A stretch of 64,000 bases of DNA, from contig OX375879.1 in the NCBI GenBank assembly GCA_947359465.1, positions 126,451,260-126,515,259 on the forward strand, in the 5' to 3' direction. The stretch's first letter is position 1; each line of letters opens with the position of its first letter. Below, piece after piece: positions 42,240 to 50,409 of the stretch. The DNA is from Metellina segmentata. Lineage: Eukaryota > Arthropoda > Arachnida > Araneae > Tetragnathidae. Below the pieces are notes generated by a model. That model worked only from the letters and a program-made list of their open reading frames with translations. It was not told where the DNA came from and made no database searches. Position numbers and translations under genes: made by a program.

Positions 42240-42745
42240 AATGAAATGTTATTTTTGAAACGGGCATTTGTTCCCGAGTTCAGAACAGTTTTACCATATG
42301 ATATAGTGAAATGTTCCCGAAACCCACTCGAGCATTTGTTCTCGAGTTCGGAAACAGTTTTACCAATCGACTTTGGGACTTTTCTCTCCGCGATCGAAAA
42401 AAGGAAATGTTCCCGAAACCCACTCGAGCATTTGTTCTCGAGTTCGGAAACAGTTTTATCAATCGACTTTGGGACTTTTCTGTCCGCGATCGAAAAAAGG
42501 AAATGTTTCCAAAACCCACTCGAGCATTTGTTCTCGAGTTCGGAAACAGTTTTATCAATCGACTTCGGGACTTTTCTGTCCGCAATCGAAAAAAGGAAAT
42601 GTTCCCGAAACCCACTCGAGCATTTGTTCTCGAGTTCGGGAAACAGTTTTACCAAGCATGACTTCGAGGGGTTTTTCTATCCCCGATCGAAAAAATGTTT
42701 ACTGAAACCAGATCGAGCATTTGTTCTCGATTTAGGAACAGTTTT
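42240..42745 (+). repeat. 96-bp tandem repeats with CTCGAG palindromes
   Basis: About five copies with landmarks (atgttcccgaaaccc and variants) at 42,311, 42,407, 42,503, 42,599 and 42,694, period 96 bp then 95. Each unit contains an inverted repeat ctcgag-catttgtt-ctcgag. Long frames open on both strands here (up to about 205 residues) because 96 is divisible by three. They show no recognisable domain and I treat them as by-products. Confidence 0.85.
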
Positions 42746-42823
42746 TGAAAATCTGCTGGCCTGAGGAACCCGCTATAGAAATAATTGAATTATATTCACA
42801 ATTATTTACTATAGCCAGGCCTC

Positions 42824-43004
42824 CAGGCTCCTCTTCGAGGAGGTCCTGTTTTATTGAAAAAGCACAAAGCATGAAAAAGCATACAAAACATGAAAAAGCA
42901 ATTACAAAAGAAGTTATGATATGCAAATGTGCAGACACATGTGTACAAATTACCACTGAGCTCCTCTTCGAGGAAGCCCTCGTTTTCTCGAAAAAGCACA
43001 AGCA
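42824..43004. repeat. Duplicated TTC-loop hairpin segment
   Basis: A strong hairpin (ctcctc-ttc-gaggag, 42,828-42,842, extended by cagg/cctg to 42,824-42,848) is followed by an A-rich stretch with gaaaaagcaca. The same arrangement recurs at 42,961-43,004 with a few changes, about 133 bp away. They lie about 0.2-0.4 kb beyond the polymerase stop codon on its transcribed strand. A role in 3' end formation is possible but only a guess. Confidence 0.55.
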
Positions 43005-43121
43005 AAATACAAAAGAATTTATAATACAAAAACACAAAGTTGTGTGTGCACACGTTATAAATTCATTACTATATACTAATTAAGCATAATCATAGCATAA
43101 ACATGGACGAGTATAAAGCTG

Positions 43122-43175
43122 GACAGTGGCTAAATATAAACACACCATGTTGTTGGTCTATGTTTAGCCATTGTC
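43122..43175 (-). promoter_or_regulatory. Hairpin downstream of polymerase gene
   Basis: The 17-base arms at 43,122-43,138 and 43,159-43,175 are complementary at 15 of 17 positions around a 20-nt loop. It is 45 bp past the polymerase stop codon, where a 3' untranslated or termination structure could act. Function is not shown by sequence. Confidence 0.45.
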
Positions 43176-43219
43176 TAAAGCACATAGAAAACAAAAGATC
43201 TAAAATACAGAGTGTTGTT

Positions 43220-46200
43220 TTATGTCTTATCAATTAAAAAATGCCCATATGCCAGGGTTTGAACACCATCGCACATTACATATTTTTTATCATAGTAAGC
43301 AGAAAGTCCAATTTTATTTTGTGCAACCGTATAAAGCTCATGCTTTTTGGAAACAATAGAGCATTGTTTTCCTCTCATTTGAGATTCATTTTGTAAAATT
43401 AATTTATAACGCTCAAGAGTATACTCGCGTAGTGTAGATTTTTTAACGCCTTTAGCTGTTTTTTTACACTCGGAGCCATAAGAAAAGGCATACATTTTTG
43501 CTTTCAGGCCAACAAACTCTCTAATAGGCTCAACAGTTTCGGCTTTTAAAAATCCAAGTTCACCCTTATTCGTTAGATCATGCAAGAAGTGGTTTTCAGG
43601 GTAATTGCTTAAATCTAAAATAGAGCGAAATTTTGTTTGCATGTCTATGTATGCATTTTCGGTTTGTAAAGAAATGTATAACGAATCAGTGTCCATGTAT
43701 AACAATTCACAGTTTTTGTTATAAAACTTTTTAAAATGATTGTAGTAAAGCTTATACATGTGGAGCTTTGATAGCTCCAAAATGCAAAAACCCGCATAAA
43801 CAGGTTTGTCCAATATAAGATTAACTTTTTTCATTTTAAACAGAGTTAAATTTTCATTTATTGCTTCAAAATATTCTAAAAGCGGGCTAGAAAGATATTT
43901 TTTACAATCTTCTTTCACTGTGGCTGCTTTTACCGAAACTTTTTTCCGCTGGTTAAGCATAAGTCGTCCGAAAAATGCATTATTCATTTTTTTACAAAAT
44001 GTTTTTTCGAATTCGTTGGTGGCTGCTTTTCGTTTCTCGTTGTTAAAATCAACATATTTTTTTAGCCATGGCTCTTGTTTAAAAGCCAATATTTTATGAA
44101 TTTTTTTCACGATCATGCCTTTTTTAAAGTAGAATTGTAGATTTAAATAATGTGTTATGTAATTACTTTTAGAATAAAAGTTGGGCGTTAGTTTTTTACA
44201 TGGGAGAGTGTTCTTAAGCTGAAATTTATCGCACAATCTTTTAGAATAAGGAGAAAGCATGTCATATGTAATATTTAAATGTTCTGGGGCAAGAGGTAAA
44301 TCGTTTGTTTCAAGATGTAGACTCTCCGGATAGAACAGATCGACTTCGAGTATGAATCCTACATCAGAGAAAGCACCATAATTAAAAACATTAAAATCGT
44401 TAATTTCCTCTGAGCTTAACCAAGAAAAATTCCCCACAATAAGAGGTCGACTCATCACGAATCCATATAAATTATTAGCATCAAGAGCTAAAATGAATTC
44501 GGATTGTTTGCTAGAGTCATACATATCAGGAACAAACTTATTATTTGCCTTAGCATAGCGCCTACCTAAATAGCAAATGCCTCCTCTCATTTGGGATTCA
44601 AACCAGATGTAATCGTTGACGTTGTTTAAAAGTTGTAACTCAACCTTGGTAAATTTTAACCCGGCGTTCCATGTTAATTCAGCACTCGTAATAAAATGCA
44701 CGGGATCTAATTTATAATAATTCATCGCAGTTCTTCTAAAAGAAGTAAACACCTCGGCTAGCATTAGAGTATCAACATTTTGATACAGCTCTAGATAGTC
44801 CGTGAAAGTTTTACAGTTAAAAGTATGATAAACCAGCTGAGCATGTTTGTAATCAGTTTCGCTAACAGCGCAATCGGTTAAAACATTGTAAAAAGCCTTT
44901 CTAGGAGGCAATTGGCGTTCTTTTAATTTTTCGATGGAATCCAGATATGAATATGGAAATATGCCTTTTTGTTTTAATAAAAAGCGGTTTTTTTCATGTT
45001 TGTAAAAAGCATCAAAAATTTTAAAAGCGTGGTTACTGCTTTTTAAATTGTTAACTAATACATCTAGAGAAGAATCTAAAAATTGAAAAGAGTCAATAAA
45101 TTTAAGCGCATCGAGAGAAAACGATGTAAATCTCTCCATATTTATGGGTATGATGTTTATTACTTTCGCAAAATTAGAAGGCAAATTTTTTAGAATAAGA
45201 TGCGTGTCATAGTTTCGCGAATTATGTATGACAACAGGGACAAAGTATGTTGCTCTGTAATTTAAATTGCATGATTGGTGTGCAAGACCTCTGATTTGTC
45301 CATTACCCCAATGACAGTGATCACGCACTCTCATTTCGTTTGTTTTAAAAGGCATTCTACAAATGTGACATGTTTTAGAATCGAAAGTAGGACTGGGATT
45401 ATCAATCATAGGTATTGTCCCATGCATTTTTTTCAAAATTTTTTCTGCGATATATTTTAACGTTTTCAAAAAATGCTCGATCACATTTTCTCCTACATAA
45501 AATTTGTGAAAAATGAGATTGTCTTCTATGTCAGTTACAACAACGGCATAACTAATGGCCTCATGTCGCTCGATAATGTTAGTGTAACTAGCGGAAGAAG
45601 AAGGCGAAACGGTCTGTACTTTTTTTGTTAATGCCTCGAAATCTGCAAACACACAAAACGGATGATATAGCATTTTCGCGAGATTAGTAAATTTCAGAGT
45701 CAAATCTCTTGGCATGCTCACTTTTTGGGGAGCGATTTGTTGACATAAAATGTCATGACTGTTTAACGTAGAGCGGCGCGCGAAGCCACATAAACATTTA
45801 CGACAGTAATGATGTATGCCGTGTTTTCTATTCATTAGCCTGTTAAAATGTTTAATGAGAAAATAATGTTTTTCGAAATATAGCAAATCTATGCTCGTGC
45901 ATGCTTTGGGCTGATTAGACACGCGAATGGGAAAAACATCATTTTCTTCCCAACCATATACATTTATGCTTAGATTATTCATTTTTTCAAAAATGCCTAT
46001 TTTAGAAATAGCCATCGGAAATTTCATGTTCTTAATTTTTAAATATTTTAGATGTTTAAAATATTTACGAGGTGAGTTGATATGAAAACTAGCAGGATAG
46101 AGTTTAGCGAGAATCGAATACAAAAAACATTTGTTTGTACACTTAATAGAAATAAGCGCTTTTTTATTTCTTAACTTTAAAGGTAAGCTCGCCTCTGCGC

Positions 46201-46606
46201 ATCCTCCTCGGAGTTCGCGATAGTTGCCGAGATGGATGTCTATGTGTTGAATATTTTTTAGAATCCAACCACTACCGTTCCTGGTGAATGCATCAATTGA
46301 ATTAAAAAAAATTTTAAATGCTCTATCAATCGCAGAATATATTTCGAGATGTGAAAGAATTCGTTGGGCATCACTGCAAAAATAAAAAGTGTTCAAAATT
46401 TCTTCATTTTGATCGTTTAATTTTGAAAAAACAATACTCAGACAAATTATTAGCCTGAGCCTTAAAACATGCCCGCTGTTTAAAATATTTCGAATCACAT
46501 CTCGTGCCTCGCTATACAACACATCAGGATCTGTGGAATTAACTATAGCTCTTAAACTTCTAACATAGTTTTGAAAAGATGATTTAAAAGTTCTAAATTC
46601 TAACAT
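43220..46606 (-). CDS. Protein-primed family B DNA polymerase (Polinton pPolB)
   Basis: The 1,128-residue product would copy the element. The 3'-5' exonuclease motifs are FADFEA (about residue 320), HNSRNYD (about 461) and YQNVDTL (about 608). The polymerase motifs are LDANNLYG (about 708), KKMNNAFFG (about 872) and YMDTDS (about 970). The insert between the first two polymerase motifs is as expected for protein-primed enzymes. A C2H2-like finger (CRKC...H...C) lies near 270, and a zinc motif like that of endonuclease VII (CHIC...DHCH...AHQSCN) near 413-446, inside the exonuclease region as in other Polinton polymerases. I start at the first ATG (46,606); the open frame reaches 18 codons further upstream but only with a GTG. 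Full length, no breaks. It is the last gene of the minus-strand cluster. Confidence 0.95.
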   Translation of the reverse strand: MLEFRTFKSSFQNYVRSLRAIVNSTDPDVLYSEARDVIRNILNSGHVLRLRLIICLSIVFSKLNDQNEEILNTFYFCSDAQRILSHLEIYSAIDRAFKIFFNSIDAFTRNGSGWILKNIQHIDIHLGNYRELRGGCAEASLPLKLRNKKALISIKCTNKCFLYSILAKLYPASFHINSPRKYFKHLKYLKIKNMKFPMAISKIGIFEKMNNLSINVYGWEENDVFPIRVSNQPKACTSIDLLYFEKHYFLIKHFNRLMNRKHGIHHYCRKCLCGFARRSTLNSHDILCQQIAPQKVSMPRDLTLKFTNLAKMLYHPFCVFADFEALTKKVQTVSPSSSASYTNIIERHEAISYAVVVTDIEDNLIFHKFYVGENVIEHFLKTLKYIAEKILKKMHGTIPMIDNPSPTFDSKTCHICRMPFKTNEMRVRDHCHWGNGQIRGLAHQSCNLNYRATYFVPVVIHNSRNYDTHLILKNLPSNFAKVINIIPINMERFTSFSLDALKFIDSFQFLDSSLDVLVNNLKSSNHAFKIFDAFYKHEKNRFLLKQKGIFPYSYLDSIEKLKERQLPPRKAFYNVLTDCAVSETDYKHAQLVYHTFNCKTFTDYLELYQNVDTLMLAEVFTSFRRTAMNYYKLDPVHFITSAELTWNAGLKFTKVELQLLNNVNDYIWFESQMRGGICYLGRRYAKANNKFVPDMYDSSKQSEFILALDANNLYGFVMSRPLIVGNFSWLSSEEINDFNVFNYGAFSDVGFILEVDLFYPESLHLETNDLPLAPEHLNITYDMLSPYSKRLCDKFQLKNTLPCKKLTPNFYSKSNYITHYLNLQFYFKKGMIVKKIHKILAFKQEPWLKKYVDFNNEKRKAATNEFEKTFCKKMNNAFFGRLMLNQRKKVSVKAATVKEDCKKYLSSPLLEYFEAINENLTLFKMKKVNLILDKPVYAGFCILELSKLHMYKLYYNHFKKFYNKNCELLYMDTDSLYISLQTENAYIDMQTKFRSILDLSNYPENHFLHDLTNKGELGFLKAETVEPIREFVGLKAKMYAFSYGSECKKTAKGVKKSTLREYTLERYKLILQNESQMRGKQCSIVSKKHELYTVAQNKIGLSAYYDKKYVMCDGVQTLAYGHFLIDKT

Positions 46607-46752
46607 TGTATACACATAAAAAGAGAAACAAAAAGCGGGGTTTGACACATTAAACAACACATAACAAAAGCAAAAACCTTCCCTACATTGCTGGCTCTAA
46701 AGCTGAAAAGCAAAAAGATACCTCTAAAACCGATGGCATCCCTCCTCAAGCC

Positions 46753-47253
46753 TCACGGCTCTATCGACTTAACATAGGAGGCCATCGCATCGCATGCCTT
46801 CGTTAAATTTTCTAGCAAAGACAAGGGCAGATTAAATCTATTTTTGACATCTCCTCCCTCATTGGTTTTGAAGAAACCAATATAATTAACTTTTCTGAAC
46901 TCTTTAAGCTCCACTGCGATGCCCTTCCCGAGGTTAATACAATAGGGTGCCACAGATTTCGGGGTATCAAAATCCGATGACAAGTCCAGATCAAAACGGA
47001 GATCTTGTTTTCCACTACCACCCGAGACAGAGGTGGTCTTCTTTATTTTTTTACTCACAGGCGGAAGGATATGGAGCTTTTGGATAGCTTCTTCTTGTTC
47101 TTCGTCATCGCTTATGCAAAAATATCGTTTTTTACTGTCTGGGGGAGAGAGAAGTAAAACCCATATTTAACAAAAATTAAAGTTAGAGGTTTTTGGAGGG
47201 GAGGGGGTTTGATCAAAACGAAATAATAACTTACCCATCTTGGAAGAGCTCAT
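46753..47253 (-). CDS. Spliced small protein, possible PC4/p15-like DNA-binding protein
   Basis: Two exons: 47,235-47,253 (ATG plus 16 bases) and 46,753-47,138, joined in frame to give 134 residues. The donor reads GATGG/GTAAGT and the acceptor TCTCTCCCCCAG/ACAG, both near consensus. Without splicing the second exon has no ATG near its start, only a GTG in the middle. The N-terminal half is acidic then lysine-rich (ISDDEEQEE, SKKIKKT). The C-terminal half (YCINLGKGIAVELKEF, IGFFKTN, then a final helix) resembles the single-strand DNA-binding fold of transcription coactivator PC4; this likeness is by eye and is tentative. It lies directly upstream of the polymerase gene, so a role in replication or late transcription is plausible. 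Confidence 0.65.
47139..47234 (-). other. GT-AG intron, 96 bp
   Basis: On the minus strand the intron begins GTAAGTTATT and ends with the pyrimidine tract TTCTCTCTCCCCCAG. Removing it keeps the reading frame of the flanking gene (19 + 386 = 405 bases). Its size fits a short animal intron. Confidence 0.7.
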
Positions 47254-47840
47254 CTGGTTTGGAGGAGAAGAGATGCGATCTCAATGAGGTACACACAGAC
47301 AAGCGCTAGCAAGACGATAGCGGCAAAATGGCAAGCGATGCACGGAGCCAGCAAAGAGACAGAGCGGAAGACGTGGGCCCTCACACACACACACACACAA
47401 GAGAAAATTATAAGACTGTTGCTAGGAGCGCAAAGGATTTTATAGTTTGATTAAATAATAAAAAAACACTCGAGGTGTATAGATCCCACGCAGGGAGGAA
47501 AATCACCTTGAACCATGAATTGCACCGCCCTATCCTGTTCAAACACCTACGAACATCCTGGAAGATAGATGGGATTTTGCTTTTGTTGTTAATTCGCAAT
47601 TAACTTTCAAAAATAAACCCTCTCCTAGCTCTTAGATCCGAATAAGGATGTTATTACTAAAGGTAATTTGCATGAGAGCGACGGAGGCGTGACCATCTGT
47701 TTCGGAAACGTGACTATTCCGATGCCTAGAGGCGAAAGAACATGGCGGTATAAGATAAAACCTGAAAAAATGAGCCATCACAATAAATCGGATCAAATAT
47801 ATTTATTTCAGTTTTAAATATTACAGATGGTTCTTTATTT
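47254..47840. other. Intergenic stretch upstream of PC4-like gene
   Basis: No gene recognised. It carries a CA dinucleotide run (about 47,383-47,400) and a 63-residue frame (47,408-47,599) with no family resemblance. It probably holds the promoter of the spliced gene and the 3' region of the next gene upstream. Confidence 0.5.
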
Positions 47841-48266
47841 CTATGGTTTTAACAGGTTTACAATATCTTCATCGTCTAAAATTTGAAAAAAACTATGTTT
47901 GAAGAAACCAGGGCTTGAATAGTTCATCTCTGTTTGTCGGATACAATCATTTGAAGATTCAAGACAGTCTAAGATGTTTGAATATAGCAGCCACCCGCTG
48001 CCACAAATAGAAAATGCCTTGTGGAGGGTTGTTCGATGTAACCAACACATTCCAAATCTAGGCTGTTGCGCATCTTCATGAATCAATTCAACGATTTCTT
48101 GATTGTTCAAAATTTTGATGTAGCACAGCTTTTTCTTGTCCATCTGATTTAGACAAAGCACTGAAAGCACATCGCGCACACATCCCGAAATGTTGGAGTT
48201 TAGTTTATAATGTATATAACTATACGTGCTTGCAGAGTCTAAAATAAGATAACCGTATCGTTCCAT
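47841..48266 (-). CDS. Unknown Polinton protein, paralogue of 49,319-49,735
   Basis: 141 residues, starting at an ATG with MERYGYLI. I do not recognise the family. It shares with the 138-residue protein at 49,319-49,735 the start MERYGYLI, a central KILNN..IV...H segment, an ICGSG..LYSNILDC segment (ICCGASKLYTDLLQC in the other) and an ending with IL.DDE. The two are therefore diverged duplicates. The motif ILNN/ILDD occurs twice per protein, so each may itself be an internal duplication of about 65 residues. No signal peptide or membrane segment is seen. It sits in the same strand and cluster as the structural genes. Confidence 0.75.
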   Translation of the reverse strand: MERYGYLILDSASTYSYIHYKLNSNISGCVRDVLSVLCLNQMDKKKLCYIKILNNQEIVELIHEDAQQPRFGMCWLHRTTLHKAFSICGSGWLLYSNILDCLESSNDCIRQTEMNYSSPGFFKHSFFQILDDEDIVNLLKP

Positions 48267-48342
48267 GGCGTGCTATGTAATGGCGAAAACTTCTAGATAG
48301 AAAGATACGATGGAGATACCACCTATGAAACGTTTTTAGAAT

Positions 48343-48960
48343 TTACTTTAGATTCGAACAAATTTTAGCTAGATACATGAGCACCTGTCGTTTAAAAATA
48401 GCTTGTACAACCCGTTCTGATAGATATTTGTCTTGGAGAACACCGCAATCTGATACTTTATCTATATTATCTCTAATAAATTTTGAAGAAAGATCTTGGT
48501 GTTTGAAAATTTCATTCCAATCGACCATATCGGGGAGCAGCTCAATTGTGTGCTCTGATAGCTTTTGATGTATTGAAACTAGATGCATATCTAGCAATGA
48601 TCTGTTGTTAAAAATAAAATTACTATCCAAAATTTGATAGGTAGAAATGTTTTTCCAATCAAGTTTATCAGCAAATTTGATCATAAAACGAGGAGACAAA
48701 GTTTGGTATCGCGAAATAATACTCCAATCGACATATTTTCGATTGGTGTCTAAAAATTCCTCTGATAGCTTTTGATATTGACAGATTGCGGTCCAATCAA
48801 CAGACGATTGAAACTCAATAATAAAATTCTCTGAAAGCTTTTGATATTGAGATATTAAAGACCAATCAATTTTGTGATGCAAACTTCTCATAACATCCTC
48901 TGTGAGTGAATTATCTCTCGAAAAGGATTTCCAATTAACTTCTGAGCTTTCCACAGGCAT
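48343..48960 (-). CDS. 23-residue tandem-repeat protein of virus type
   Basis: 205 residues from the first ATG at 48,960; the frame is open further only from a GTG. It consists of about eight repeats of 23 residues with the pattern DW..IS.YQ.LS..FI......V (for example DWSLISQYQKLSENFI, then DWTAICQYQKLSEEFL). Repeats of this type are known from large DNA viruses of eukaryotes and are thought to form a solenoid that binds other proteins. The first and last repeats are degenerate. It lies between the two paralogous unknown genes. Function is unknown; an interaction or host-directed role is an inference. Confidence 0.8.
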   Translation of the reverse strand: MPVESSEVNWKSFSRDNSLTEDVMRSLHHKIDWSLISQYQKLSENFIIEFQSSVDWTAICQYQKLSEEFLDTNRKYVDWSIISRYQTLSPRFMIKFADKLDWKNISTYQILDSNFIFNNRSLLDMHLVSIHQKLSEHTIELLPDMVDWNEIFKHQDLSSKFIRDNIDKVSDCGVLQDKYLSERVVQAIFKRQVLMYLAKICSNLK

Positions 48961-49125
48961 TTTTCTTGCTATTCCTTTTGGAGAACAAACAAAACCCCCC
49001 ACAGAACAGAAAACACTCCTGAGAGTAAATGAGTTTTTTCGCTAGGTAATAATTCTTTTATAGCAATCGATAGAAAGAAAGCAGACATAGACATGTTTGA
49101 AAAATGAAAGAATTTTATTGTAGGA

Positions 49126-49213
49126 TATGGAGGTTACAGTAATACATAATCAGCAAACAAGTCTGGACATGAATCTAGCTGAGAGATATGCATATCTTTT
49201 AACATTTCATCAG
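49126..49213 (-). pseudogene. Duplicated remnant of a gene's 3' end
   Basis: This stretch resembles 49,270-49,345, the tail of the neighbouring 138-residue gene and its 3' flank. Both contain taatacataatcagcaaac and tatcttttaacA-like cores. Read in the same frame it encodes an ADEMLKDMH segment matching the neighbour's ending DDEVLKDIH, but nothing upstream of it matches the rest of the gene. It looks like a leftover from tandem duplication in this gene family. Confidence 0.6.
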
Positions 49214-49318
49214 CAACAAAGCACATAGAGGTTACAGTAATACATCACTTCATCATTAACAAGTGTCCACATAGAGGCTGCTGTAATACATAATCAGCAA
49301 ACAGGCTCAGACATGAAT

Positions 49319-49735
49319 TTAGCTGGGGGCGTGTATATCTTTTAACACTTCATCATCTTCAAGTATTTTCAGATATCCTACTTTTAGCTTATAGCCTGGA
49401 ATGTCTGGAACGCTCACATCCATATTTTTACCATCAATAATACATTGAAGCAAGTCCGTATAGAGTTTGCTAGCCCCACAGCATATGTAATAGGGTTCTA
49501 AAGAAGATGTTTGATGTAGATAGGTATAGGAATAGATTTGATCTTTCTTTCCGCAATGTAAATACTTAACAATATCTGAGTTATTTAATATTTTAAAGTA
49601 CATGGGTTTGCTTTCGCTCTCGGCTGTTTCCTCAATGCCGTTTTTCAGACATTCTATAATGTCACTATACAAAACATTATGATGTTGGATGTTCGCAATG
49701 TTTGACCCTGTGATCAAATAACCATAGCGCTCCAT
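49319..49735 (-). CDS. Unknown Polinton protein, paralogue of 47,841-48,266
   Basis: 138 residues from an ATG, beginning MERYGYLI and ending in a segment KILEDDEVLKDIH. It aligns along its whole length with the 141-residue protein at 47,841-48,266, with about a quarter to a third of positions judged similar by eye. The family is unrecognised. Upstream lies a GA-rich run (gagagagagaga near 49,783) like the CT/AT run ahead of the rightmost gene, which may be promoter-associated. Confidence 0.75.
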   Translation of the reverse strand: MERYGYLITGSNIANIQHHNVLYSDIIECLKNGIEETAESESKPMYFKILNNSDIVKYLHCGKKDQIYSYTYLHQTSSLEPYYICCGASKLYTDLLQCIIDGKNMDVSVPDIPGYKLKVGYLKILEDDEVLKDIHAPS

Positions 49736-49907
49736 GATGATTGTATAGTTAGAGTTCTTTCTCTAGATTAAATGCGAATAGAGAGAGAGAGAATGTTCTC
49801 CTGTATTTATCAACATGAGAACAATTCGATTCCCGACCTCTGGCGAGAGATGTTGTTTAAATTTAGTTTTCTGTTCGCTAAACGTTTCATAAAAATCTCA
49901 TTTTCTC

Positions 49908-50405
49908 TTATCGGGTTTTACGAAGCGGGCGGCAATATTGATTATAACCCAGCTCTGGTGTAGCACCGATTTTGAGGTGTTGATGGGCAAAACTTTGAAC
50001 AATTCGCTCATTTTCGCAGACATCCGATGCTCGCAATCTGTTGATGGTTAATCCTCTTGTGATATGCCACAAGAAATAGAGACAAAATAGACCGCATGAC
50101 ATGGTTTTATAATGTTGTAATGTGTGGTGATTCCACTCATATTGGTTTGAATTTTTGCTTAAGAAGGATTTAATATTGTGAAGAGGGGGTGTGCCATAAG
50201 AACAAAAAAACGTACAATATCCTTTTTCATCAAAATACATGGCTTGCCAATGTTGCCCCTCGCAATGTGCAGGATCGGTGTTTACAATGAAGGAACGATA
50301 GTGCTTTCTTTTTAAAGGAAGCATATCACTTGCGAATACGCCCCCAAAGGTGGATCGGATCTTATGATCAGCCCGTGCAAGTCTGCTCAACATCACACCA
50401 TCCAT
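49908..50405 (-). CDS. Adenain-like cysteine protease (Polinton PRO)
   Basis: 165 residues from the ATG at 50,405, four bases after the capsid gene's stop; the frame extends upstream only from a TTG inside the capsid gene. Adenain-type (C5) proteases mature capsid and core proteins. The N-terminus (GVFASDMLP) fits the family. The predicted histidine is H52 (GQHWQAMYFD), the oxyanion glutamine Q97 and the nucleophile C104 (MSCGLFCLY). The residue usually acidic after the FF pair is a cysteine here (FFCSYGTPP, residue 68), which is unusual and may reduce or change activity. Length is near that of adenain. Confidence 0.88.
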   Translation of the reverse strand: MDGVMLSRLARADHKIRSTFGGVFASDMLPLKRKHYRSFIVNTDPAHCEGQHWQAMYFDEKGYCTFFCSYGTPPLHNIKSFLSKNSNQYEWNHHTLQHYKTMSCGLFCLYFLWHITRGLTINRLRASDVCENERIVQSFAHQHLKIGATPELGYNQYCRPLRKTR

Positions 50406-50409
50406 AATT

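Noticed and set aside
42147..42764. A 205-residue plus-strand protein and its minus-strand counterparts
   Set aside because: Frames are open on both strands over the 96-bp repeats because 96 is divisible by three; no domain is seen and all true genes of the element are on the minus strand.
42732..43083. Frames of 83-112 residues on both strands next to the hairpins
   Set aside because: They overlap each other, have low-complexity composition and lie in the non-coding left end.
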